From NCBI GenBank assembly GCA_023313575.1, contig JAJTTP010000010.1, positions 682,001 to 746,000 on the forward strand: a stretch of DNA of 64,000 bases. The letters are read 5' to 3'. Made by a program: the position numbers and the translations under genes. This document shows, piece by piece, positions 34,174 through 44,199 of the stretch. The number at the start of each line of letters is the position of its first letter. Position 1 is the first letter of the stretch. Below the pieces are notes generated by a model. The model saw nothing but the letters and a program-made list of their open reading frames with translations. It was not told the origin of the DNA and made no database searches. This DNA comes from Eutypella sp. D-1 (lineage: Eukaryota > Ascomycota > Sordariomycetes > Xylariales > Diatrypaceae).

Positions 34174-35793
34174 ATGAGCTGGAAACAAGATGTTGGTCCT
34201 GATATCCCCGCCCCAGCGAACGTGTCTCCCCAGGCTCTCGCGGAGGCGAGGTCTCTGCTCACGAACTTCGAGGCGGCTAATGAGAAGCGGTTTACACTGG
34301 AAAGGATTGTCTCTGAGGGGTCCTTCGGTGTTACGGTGAAAATGAGGATAAGAGAAACGTCCGTAGAGTCAACAATTTCACAGCTATCACTCAATCCAAC
34401 AAATCCAACAAAGCACAAGCACTTCATTGTAAAGAGATCTCTGCGTCCAGACGGACAGCAGAGCATTAGAAACGAAATAAAGTTCTTACAAGTATGTCCC
34501 TAGATGCCCCCAACCATGTTTGCTACTGCTGTGTCTAATAGCGAGCCGTAGAAGTTACGAGGAGCCATCCATATATCGCAGCCATACCGAATCGACGACT
34601 CCTCCGAAGATAACAAGCTAGATTATTTGAAAGGCCCAACACTCTGCATTGAGTGGATCGAGAACGGCCTCCTTTATGACTTCGTCGAGAGGGTGGGTGA
34701 GCGGGGGAAGCCACTGCCTAATCGAATGCTCTGGCGGATGTTCCTATGCCGTGAGTCGTATTCATATGTGACTGTGTCGCTTTGACATAGTTTAGCGCTA
34801 ACAATACCTTACTATATTGAAGTGTGTCGGTTCGTCGTTGCCTTAGCCTGGCCCCCTGGGAGAAACGACACAGCCAATCCTGAAATCGAGAGGATTCCGG
34901 GGGCGAATAATGGAGAGCAGCCAGCAATGTCTCAACTCCTCCACCTAGACTTTCATAATCGAAACAGTAAGATCTCTAACAATAGGTCTAGGACAGGAGC
35001 CCAAGTCTTTTATTGACACTGATTTAGTCATGATCAATGGCTTTGACGAAGGAGAGCACGAGCTCGTCCCTATGCTCAAACTGATTGATTTTGGTATGGC
35101 TCGGGATCGAAATGAAATGGATCCTGACAAAAAGTATGTACATTGATGTTCTCTTGTTTGGTATTAATAGTATGCTGAGTATTTTGCAGATTAGCTCCCG
35201 ATGAGGCGGTCAAAGCTAATATCTTGGCCGCCGGAACTACTATGCTATCAATTATAGGGGGTAGCAATAAGCGAGGGACGGCTGAAATGAAAGTTAGGGT
35301 GAAGGGCGTGGAAAAGACCATCAGATCGTACGCAAAGGACCTCGATGAAATAAGCCGTTCCTACCGAATGCCGCCCGCTCTAGTCAATCGACATAAGGTA
35401 AAGCTAGAAAACCTAGACGCAGACCTTAAAGACTTGGTGGCGCGGTGCTGCGCGAGCAACCCAAGAGACCGGCCGGATCTCAAAGATCTGATCGAGGATG
35501 TAAAGCACAACGTCAAAACGAAGGAAGAAGGCGACTACGCAGGAAAACCATATCAGGGACAGGAGTCCAATGAGTATATCTCCCGGATCGTGAAAGACAT
35601 GATTATCGACGCGAAGACCGATGTGGAGGAAGAAAAGCCCAAGTTATCGGCCTTCGGCATGCCTAGCGTCCTCGACCCCCCATTCGGTTCAAGCGGTCCT
35701 CCATGCGGTGGCTTCAGTCCTTTCGGGTCTCCGCCCGGGCCTGGAGGCTTCTATGGGTTTGGACGCCCCCCGGATGGAGGCTTCGGATTTTGA
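34174..35793 (+). CDS. Atypical protein-kinase-like protein with Gly/Pro/Phe-rich tail, five exons
   Basis: Protein-kinase-like fold. Exons: 34174-34491, 34552-34750, 34823-34966, 35028-35133, 35190-35793 (456 aa). Visible landmarks are the glycine loop IVSEGSFGVTVKM (residues 45-57), a candidate lysine in HFIVKRSL (K87), a candidate helix-C glutamate in RNEIKFLQ (E101), the catalytic loop LLHLDFHNRNIMI (rebuilt across intron 3) and LIDFGMARD (D241). ARCCASNPRDRPDLKDLIEDV is the C-lobe end. Only about 25 residues separate DFG from the putative helix F (NILAAGTTMLSI), with no APE motif, so the activation segment is very short. HRD is HLD. The tail from about residue 415 is Gly/Pro/Phe-rich (FGSPPGPGGFYGFGRPP). 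Activity is uncertain. Confidence 0.72.
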
Positions 35794-36659
35794 TGCAGTC
35801 TAACGGGGAAAGTGATTTGAGGGGGTTGCAAGTTTATTCATCCGTAGTGAGAATAGCATCACATGCATGGGCGATACGCAAATAGAAGGTTACACATGAT
35901 TACAGTTATGACAACGTATAGAATATTAAATAAGGGAGGCGATGTACGTCGATCCCTCCTGGATAGAAGACATATATAGCAGTAATGGTTTCTAGGAGGT
36001 CGTTTTCCTATTAAATCGGAATGATATATATATCTCGTAAAGGGTCTACCGCTATTATTCAATCTTGTGCATATGAATACTTATTTCGACATCCCATAGA
36101 AACTAATGTATATTTTCTTCTTGCTGCTTACTCTCTTTCGACGTTCCCAATTCCATTGGCATCTACGCGAGATCGAAACAATCCACATGGGGGAGAGGGC
36201 GGCAGGAGACCTGGAAGCTTAACCCCTTGACACTTCCTTGATAGTATGAAGACACATGCCTCGCAACCGGATAGGTGAACTCATATACAGTATAGCTACC
36301 TGGGGAGGTAAGTACTAACATAGGTAGATATATATGTATTTAGGTATTCATCGAGATATTATCCTTAAAGCTTCAAATAATCTTTTAGTTGCCTGACCGC
36401 CGTTCACAGGCTATTCACTACATCCCCGCGCTTGCCACTTTTCACCTGAGGTGACCAGACAATTTGGACAGCTTTTATATGCGAGGTGGGTATAGCTATT
36501 GCTATCAACGAATCCCGAGGTCGAAGGGCTTCCTTGGTCCTCTTATTTTTAACACCTTAGGCAGTCAGGTCCAAGCATGTAAGGCTACCTTCAACACAGC
36601 CAAGGTATAGATATACCTTCCAACCCCCTTGAAAAAGTTTCAGTTCTTGTTTATTCACC
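35794..36659. other. Intergenic region
   Basis: AT-rich, with near copies of the CTACC/GGTAG palindromic motif around 36290-36350. No supported gene. Confidence 0.5.
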
Positions 36660-38560
36660 CCTGGCTTTGTTTCTTACTTAGGTACCCTCCTGTTTAGGGA
36701 TTTGATTCTCCATTTCTCACTCACACCAAAACTCCCTTAGGTGAGCATTGATTTACTTAGGTATCTTGTTAAGATCACTATTATATTTGTTCTCAGGTAA
36801 GTCTGGCACCTACCTAAGTACCTCTCATACTGCCCACCTTCCACTTTTCGTATTATATAAATACCAGCTTTTCCTCGCCTTTCCCACTTGTTGGTCAACT
36901 TCGACCGTGTCAACACTTCTTCCCATATCAACTTGGTTTCCTACTTGCCCACCTACGTGTCTAAGCTTCATACCATAACCTCGAGACGATTGTGTTTTAC
37001 CCTCTCCTCGCCTTCATCGGTTATCACTCCCAGTGCTTCTACTTCAAGTAGACAGTTTCTCCCTTCTCTATACCCAATAACATCCAGGAGATTATCATAC
37101 ATATGGCGAGCAACAAACACACTCCAACAGGTACTGCCTACCTAGGTAGGTATATGACCTTACCACGTGCAGTTGACCCTACATAGGTACTTGTTACACC
37201 CCACTTCTATCTAGCTGTACCTTCCCCTTCATATTAACCTGCATCTTCCTCCTATTATATTAACTTGTCTAGGGCACCTTCCTCGTTATATATTTCAGGT
37301 ACGTGTTTATTTACCTCAGGTTGTTGTTTATTCTCTACCGCGTATGGATTTGACGCGTTAACATGATCTAATTTATTTTTCCCCTCTTCCTACCTAACCT
37401 TTATTCCCACCGACCTTTCCATCGACATATTTTACCCGCTCCAAACATCACAACCTCACAACATCACTTACCCAATCATCATTACTACCAGTTCCTCCTA
37501 TTCTTCTTCTTCCTTGGTCATATTCCTCCATTTCCCAAATAACCATCGATCACCGCTTCAGTTATCTTTTTCCATCACTGAACAGCATCACCTACAACTC
37601 CAAGTGTCATCGATTGTAAGCAGCTATCGCCTCTTCTTCCTCTCGTTTCATATTATATTGTCCTCAGCCCAGCCTATTACTTGAAAAAGCAGACACCCTC
37701 TAGCTGTTTCCTAATGATGCCCTTCGGGATGGACCTGTGTATTTTACCCCGCTTGTTGCCTAGTGCACCGGTACCTATTCTGCCTGTTCGTTTGTATTCC
37801 AACTATGAGCCCTACGTTATCATTTCCCACCCACAATTTCTTCCACCTTCCACCTTCTAAACTAGATTTTCCATCATCCATCGTCCATTGTCTATTATTC
37901 ATCATCTGTCTTCATCATTAAAAATAGTTTCATTATCACGGTTCGTTCCTCCATGGACTGAAATACATTACAGTAAGTCATTACACTCTCATTCACATTC
38001 CCAGTCATTATTTTCAACTCTCCCTTGTTGATACCCAGCTTGCTGTAACCTCATTTCCTTCCTCTGCCTATCGTATCATCATCTTTATCATCATCCCCAA
38101 CAGTAATACATACCGCCCTCAAGCATCCAGCCTTCCAATTGTTATTAATGCTTTCCATCACCACCATGCTGAATAGTCATGTCGTCAATGTCGACTTTAT
38201 GACATCCACTTTCCACGTGTCACTGTTATTGATTTCGTGTTAGTGAGATACGGCTGACCCGTGTACTAACTGTTGATTCACCTAGTGTACTACTCTTCCG
38301 ACTCTGTTTATCAATATAGCGATGCTGAAACGCACAAGACGGGACAACACTAACAACTGGACGGTACACAGGGCCGAGTCCAATTCGGCTGAAGAGCTGA
38401 CAATAGTGCTTCTAGTAGGTGCTTATCTAGTTACCAAGGAATTACTGACAATTCTCCGATTTCTTTCTATTTTATCTTTATATTAATAACTGATGTAGGG
38501 TTTACAAACCATCATCAGCTTCCACTACCCCCAAGCAAGAAACCCAAAGTATCCCCCCAG
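36660..38560 (+). other. Pyrimidine-rich stretch resembling a long 5' leader, no gene identified
   Basis: About 1.9 kb in which the plus strand is strongly enriched in C and T (runs of CTTCC, TCATC, ACC), like the leader before the SUN gene at 55.2-56.1 kb. One exact TACCTAGGTA lies at 37139-37148. No long coding frame follows on the plus strand. It may be an unrecognised leader, a non-coding RNA or the remains of a lost gene. Confidence 0.4.
38322..38486 (+). CDS. Candidate small ORF, 54 codons, hydrophobic C-terminus (doubtful)
   Basis: The first sizeable ATG frame at the end of the pyrimidine-rich stretch encodes a basic N-terminus (MLKRTRRDNTNNW) and a hydrophobic C-terminal half (LLVGAYLVTKELLTILRFL) that could form a membrane helix. 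There is no homology or splice evidence, and it may be chance. Confidence 0.15.
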   Translation: MLKRTRRDNTNNWTVHRAESNSAEELTIVLLVGAYLVTKELLTILRFLSILSLY

Positions 38561-39652
38561 CCCCAGATGATGTTTACCCATACTTAAGATCGTCGATTCT
38601 CCTTCTTACACCTGGCACAACCTGACGCGTCTCCGGACCGTGCAGGAAAGATATTGCATAGTTCACACTTGGCCGGCGGGCCGTCGCACGAACTTGCTCA
38701 ACGCATCCATTCACGTTGGGAAGGGGGCATGGTGGCAAACCCCCCGTCGGCCAAGATGGGGATGGGGACGAGTCTGTAATGGGCATTATCCTCGTGGGTA
38801 TGTACAACTGGGCGCGTGTAAGTGGTGAGGGTCGGCACTACGCGTACCAATGGCCCCAGACCCGCCGATCAGAGGGGTCGGTTGCTCGGTGGCTGGGTGT
38901 TGGAGAAATCGACGGTCGGTCCCTGGACCCCTGGAGATCGAAGTCGTGTGTGGGTTTTCTCGGCGGTCATCCTCCTTCGGGAGTCTGGCTAGGTCTCCAG
39001 GGAGGAACATCCGGCGTTTAAGGCGTCGGCTAGCCTGTCGTCGAATGAGTTCTTTAGACGGCGGCAGGCTATGTAACATCAACTGGGAACGATGAGCGCT
39101 TCTCCAAAGCCCGGGCAAGGGCCGTTAGCTTGCGGGCGCGGTCGCTAGTGGTATAAGACCTATAGAGAGGAGTCGACAGCTCATGGTGAAGAGGCGGGGC
39201 GGGTTTTAATCTGCCACGTCTTGGATCCCGGGCACATGAGGGTGAGAAACGGAATTCTTGTTTGGGGGTTTGATGGATGGTTCAAGGGATGTGCTGTGCC
39301 TGCTCGAGATGATTGTTTCCACAAGTCTTTCATCTCGCTAGGCGCTGGCGATCTCGAGAGTGAAATTGGAGAAACAAGCATGCCACGCGCAAGTCCAAAG
39401 TGGGCGTCTACTACAGCGCGTGGCAGCGTAATTCTCCAGACATTTTCTCATACCATTTGGTACTTCTATACATGTAATCTAGAGTAATTCCAACTAGGGC
39501 TTTGCATCATATCCCGTAGTTATCATAACGGTGACCTCGCAATTGAACGATTCGACGTAGAATGGAGTCTGGACAATGAATGAGGTCGTCTTTGGCCTAA
39601 TGAGCAGGATCATTGCCATCATTTGACCGAAAAAACCACACATCCTAAAACT
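38561..39652. other. Intergenic region with a GC-rich block
   Basis: A GC-rich block spans about 38570-39180. It has overlapping open frames on both strands, none with protein-like features. Confidence 0.45.
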
Positions 39653-41119
39653 TCATGGCGGTAGCCCAACCTGCTGTCTCGCCCATGCAATACCATCCCT
39701 ACCTTCTGGCAACGCCGTGAGGCGCGTGTCTGGACCGGTGCGAAGCAGGTCTGAGATTTCGCGCACGAGACGGCGGCCTATATGCTCGGCCCACCAGGCT
39801 TCACGGCCAAGATGATCGAGCTGGATGGCGAAGTGCAAGAGGACGAATAGCGCGACGGGTTCGCGGGCTCGGGCAGCTGCCACGAAGTCCGCACCCATCA
39901 GCGCGAAAAACGCCAGACAATAGCCCTTGACACGGCCGTTTGCTGCCTCGGCGAACACTTCCTTCACCCAAAAGATCGCCGTGGCGTACATCGCGTGTCG
40001 CGCAGTTGTAGGGTCGGCACGCTCCGCCTCGGCCTCGATCTCGATCTTCCGCTGGTCCTGGTCCGGCTTCGCGTCCGCCCCGATAACCCCGTGCACCGCG
40101 TCGTTTACGACATCGAGCCGCGCCAGCACGCTCCGGACGTCTTCTTCAAGTAGGTCTAGTGACGCGAAGCGATAGGGCAGGTCATCGCGGTCGACGGGTC
40201 GACCGTGCTCTAGGATCGCCGGGTCGTCGACCTTGATGGACAGTGCGGAACGGAAGGGATAGTTCGAATCGATAAGGGCGTCCCAGCCCACGTCGATGAG
40301 CGCGAGCGTGCCGCTGTACAGCTCGGCGAGCGTGATGACGCGCCCGAGCGCCGAATCGGCATCGTCCTCCTCGCCGAGGGCAGCAGCGCCGCCCCGCCCC
40401 TCTGGCAGCCCCAGCACCATCACCGTCGCCGGGGCCGCAAACATGTACATCATGTGGAAGCTGTCGCGGGGAATTTCAGAGAGCATGGCACGGAAGGCGG
40501 CGCTGCCGCGGTTGAAGTACTCGAGCGCGAGGTTCTCGTAGCGCGCGGCCTCGGCCTCGGCCTCGAGGCCCCCTCCGCGCACCGCCGCGTCGTGCGACAG
40601 GTCTAGAGCCGCCACCGCGAACATCCCGTGCAGCACGAAGTGGTACCTGGGCTGTAGCGCCTCGCGCGGTAGTATCGTGCTTACGTAGTGCTCCTCCTCC
40701 GGGATCCCGCACACCGAGCGGAACGTCCTCGTGCACCATCGGTGCATCAGCTCTAGCTCCAGGAGCCGGCGCGACTCCGATTCCGGGACACTGTCGCCGC
40801 CGCTGCCGCCACTCGCAGATGATTCTTCCGTCGTGCTGGGTGATGGCGCCGCCTTCGACGACGAGGGCACGGCGAGAGAGCGCTGCCCGGGTGGTGGCGT
40901 TGATTTTGCGTACTCGGGGCGCACATAGTCGCAGGCTGTGTTCCGGGCTAAGCAATTCGCGCACGGTGGACCTTGCTCATCACACTGTGATTTTGAGTTA
41001 GTCCTGCGGGGCCCTTGTGTTTTAATATCAAGAAGGCAGAATGGACAGACCTTGATGTGCCGCCTTTTGCAGGCCAGGCAACCACGACGGCTCTTCTTGT
41101 GGGATATCCGCTTCTGCAT
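39653..41119 (-). CDS. Zn2Cys6 transcription factor, two exons
   Basis: Gal4-class nuclear regulator. Exons on the minus strand: 41119-41051 and 40984-39653 (466 aa). After removal of the 66-nt intron the zinc cluster is canonical, CX2CX6CX6CX2CX6C (RRGCLACKRRHIKCDEQ, GPPCANCLARNTACDY). The remainder matches the fungal-specific domain type with LELMHRWCTRTFRS, PRYHFVLHGMFAVAALDLSH and YENLALEYFNRGSAAFRAML, as in sterol-uptake (Upc2-like) or related C6 regulators. The name is not certain. The C-terminal half is GC-rich. The intron is a multiple of three and stop-free. A G13 run (C13 in the sense strand) lies about 95 bases upstream of the start. Confidence 0.88.
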   Translation of the reverse strand: MQKRISHKKSRRGCLACKRRHIKVCPFCLLDIKTQGPRRTNSKSQCDEQGPPCANCLARNTACDYVRPEYAKSTPPPGQRSLAVPSSSKAAPSPSTTEESSASGGSGGDSVPESESRRLLELELMHRWCTRTFRSVCGIPEEEHYVSTILPREALQPRYHFVLHGMFAVAALDLSHDAAVRGGGLEAEAEAARYENLALEYFNRGSAAFRAMLSEIPRDSFHMMYMFAAPATVMVLGLPEGRGGAAALGEEDDADSALGRVITLAELYSGTLALIDVGWDALIDSNYPFRSALSIKVDDPAILEHGRPVDRDDLPYRFASLDLLEEDVRSVLARLDVVNDAVHGVIGADAKPDQDQRKIEIEAEAERADPTTARHAMYATAIFWVKEVFAEAANGRVKGYCLAFFALMGADFVAAARAREPVALFVLLHFAIQLDHLGREAWWAEHIGRRLVREISDLLRTGPDTRLTALPEGRDGIAWARQQVGLPP

Positions 41120-41942
41120 TGTCTACGCTTTACCTCCGCCTAGGAAAGATCGATTGAAGAAGTAGCTCGGCAGATCCGAATATAGACTAGCCCTTGACGA
41201 ACTTCAGTGGGAAAGGGGGGGGGGGGGAGGCGGGTGGTCGTGTGAGAAGCAGTCAGCCTGTAACATATGTATTCAACCACTGATTATGACCTCCATAGAA
41301 AACTACAGATTGCTGCTTTACGGAACATCTACGGAAATCTTATATGCATAACCCTAAGACGTACGACTGAATGCATTTCAAAGACCCTTCAGCTGCGATT
41401 ATTGTCAGCACCTTGCTCAACTCATACAGCTTACTTAGTCGAGGGGGTGCGAATGACGAAGGATCCATCGTCGCTTGTTGCCGTCGCATTTGAGTGATTC
41501 GCCAAGATATGGGCGCAGGATTCGCGGTGGATACGCAAGACATGATTATGGCACCGCCACAGACGCTGCCCAGTCAGGCATTGCACTGCCTCGATTGGAT
41601 TGGCCAAGTTACATTTCTGCGACGTGATTCCGGAAGGTAGTTATGTCAGCCGGCCACTGGTGCGAGATCACATTGTCATGCGCTACCCAAATACATAACT
41701 AAGTGGCCAAAAGAACGCAACACGGGGGGGTGCTCGCGCTGTCTCGCAGTCAATGATCTCACTGGTATGATTCGATATTTGTAATGGATTGCTTTAACTG
41801 TTTGCTCTGTTTCTGACCCGAGTCTATAACGTAGTAAATATATTTAGTACCGGACTACCTCTAGTGCATCTGCCGTTTGGGGCAATCTTCTATACCGTCT
41901 ACCAAATGATAAATCAAAGAAAATAACTTAATGATCAGTATG
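41120..41942. other. Intergenic region with G13 run
   Basis: A homopolymer of 13 G lies at 41215-41227. No supported gene; the frames at 41267-41543 are not protein-like. Confidence 0.5.
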
Positions 41943-42938
41943 TCAAGCCGGTACATGTCGCTTTTGAGACCCGGCATCTACAGCCGGCGGCGCCGCCGTC
42001 ATTGCTGCTGCTGCCGCCGCCGCCGCCGCTTCCTTCTCGCCATCCTCACGCACCTCGGCGCGGCGGTTGAGGAGGCTGAGGTAGGTCTGCCAGCCGACGG
42101 CGATGACGCCGGCAAAGACGCTGCGGTACTCGAGGGGCACGTAGGCGAAGCTGAAGGCCGTGACAGCGGGCCAGAGCCGGAGGCTGTTGGCACAGCTGAC
42201 GGGAACGGTGCGCCGCACGCGCTCCCAGGTCTCTGCCAGCGTGTCTCCCGACAGCAGCGCCTGCGCCCCGAAGAAGTACGTGTTGTTGACCGGCGTGAAG
42301 ACCGCCTGGTTCACGGCCACCTTGGCCGCGATCGAGAGGATGTGCGAGGAGTAGTTGAAATGGTGCGAAAGCCACACGAACCTGCATCCCACTGTCGTTA
42401 GCTTCCCCGTCAAGTCTCATTTTGGCTCTGTTAAACCCGGTCGCCTAGTATAATCCCTAAAGAGGATCTCTCTCGTCCACGCGTAGAAAGAAGTTGGCAT
42501 GTGATGCTGGGGATAGGAGCTAACGCACCAAGTGTAACTCGGGATCGAGGCAACCCCTCCTATGATCAGCGATCGCGCAGTGCGCTTCGGGTCGTAGTCC
42601 TTGCCGCTCATGCGCTGCGCGCTGATGTCCGCGCAGAAGTATATGACCAGAGTGCTCACGAACTGTGTAGCCCATGGCCTCTTCCTCTGTGAGCGCGCAT
42701 ATGCCTGCCCGGCCCTTGTAAGCGGGCCTAGTCGCTGCCAAAAAGGCAGGGGCGCGACGGTATTCGGGACGGGGATCGGGTCATCTGTTAATGGAGGTGG
42801 TTTGGGGGGCTTTTTGTCCTTCGCTTCGGGCGCTGGACCGGAGGACTTGTGGCGACGTTGCTGCTGTTGCGGTGAGCGCCGAATGCGAAGGTATTGGAAA
42901 TGCGGTCGAAATGCGGCTCGGAGACCATGCAACGCCAT
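41943..42938 (-). CDS. Mpv17/PMP22 family membrane protein, two exons
   Basis: Integral protein of the Mpv17/PMP22 family (yeast Sym1, Woronin-body WSC and peroxisomal Pmp22 relatives), in the inner mitochondrial or peroxisomal membrane. Exons on the minus strand: 42938-42529 and 42381-41943 (282 aa). The basic, Gln/Arg-rich N-terminus (LRAAFRPHFQYLRIRRSP) fits a mitochondrial presequence. Family blocks are YARSQRKRPWATQFVSTLVI, FCADISAQRMSGKDYDPKRT, VNQAVFTPVNNTYFFGAQAL, and the signature NSLRLWPAVTAFSFAYVPLEYRSV (split here by reading, not by an intron), then GVIAVGWQTYLSLLN. The C-terminus ends in a poly-alanine tract encoded by GCN repeats. Organelle assignment is inferred. Confidence 0.88.
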
Positions 42939-44199
42939 ATCTTAACTGGTTGTGGTCGGGTACTTCAATTATGGTGATGGTCTCAGTCGCGATAGCACGT
43001 GTGAAGTGAAGGAACCGGCTCCACGATCTACCGCCAACTTCAAATAATTATCTAGTGGCATGGAATGTGTGACATGATGTCATTTCGGTGTGGTACCGTG
43101 ATAGGTCAACTCTTTGGCATGGTTATGTTGAATGAGCACACGCCATCGTAACCAAATGAACACGGAGTATGAGATGGCGATCCTGCTGGCGCAAGTCCGT
43201 TAGCAAATGCCGCTGACAACCGCAATCGGCGGTCATCAATGACAGGGCGCTATATTTAGTGTTTCCATCAACGGGTTCGGGCGCATTCGGGGTTCTCGGT
43301 AGCAGTCGGAAATATCCGGACATAAGATTGGCATCACAAAGACACCAGATCTTGATGCAAAGAATGTACCGAAGGGTAAATGCAGTACATATCTCCATTC
43401 CAAAAAGCCAAATAATGAGGACTCTTTATAGATAGTATCATCTCCGGTGTTTTCTGAACTGTTGCCGGCGGGCTTTTACTCCTGCACATTTTCGCGGGCA
43501 TAGTATACCCTCATTGACAACGGCGTATCCTGCTAGGAAAGAGACTTGTTTCATATTCGTTTCACTGGTTCACCCAGAAAGAAACTTTTGAGGAAGACAT
43601 TATATATACATGAATAGCCATGATATCCGAGGCATCATTCGACAACGATATATATAACTAAGCCTTGCATTTATTTGTATGCTTCTGGGAACATGAATAG
43701 GAAGGATTGTTTTGACTCCGTTGGCATTCTGCACAGTGCTAGTTAGGCCGCAATCGTTTAGCTACGAATTATAGATCTACGTAGCGAATAGGTCAGGGCG
43801 CTGTGTAACTAGCTTCTCCTTTTAGCATTGATACTTTTTTTTCCTATACTCCGATCAAGCAACATCAAAAGTATAAATCACAAAACCGACGCGGGCGATG
43901 CAAAAACAACGGATTCCCTCCCCCTTTCCTTTAAAGAGCCTCCTTCCATACTCCGAGTGCGGCCCCTAAACAGGGCATAAAGTCGAGGAAGATCAATAGT
44001 CAGGTAGGGACGTGAAAATGCAAAACACCGCCTGCCACTGCGAGCGCCGCCAGAGTTCCATCTAATTAATCCTTCAGAATCAAGTCCGACCAACGACGCA
44101 ACGAAAAAGGTAAAATCAATAGCGAATAAGATGAAAATAAAACAAAGGGTATGATGTGGACGAGGGTCATGTCGGTAGGCAAGGTTGACACCGCACGTG
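42939..44199. other. Intergenic region
   Basis: Promoter of the Mpv17-like gene on one side and the 3' flank of the ankyrin gene on the other. No supported gene. Confidence 0.5.

Noticed and set aside
34967..34991. A 19- or 25-nt intron in the kinase-like gene
   Set aside because: Too short for fungal splicing; a 61-nt intron (34967-35027) restores HNRNIMI and the frame, so no frameshift is needed.
38574..39118. Overlapping open frames on both strands in a GC-rich block
   Set aside because: No domain, signal, codon pattern or splice continuity; probably composition-driven.
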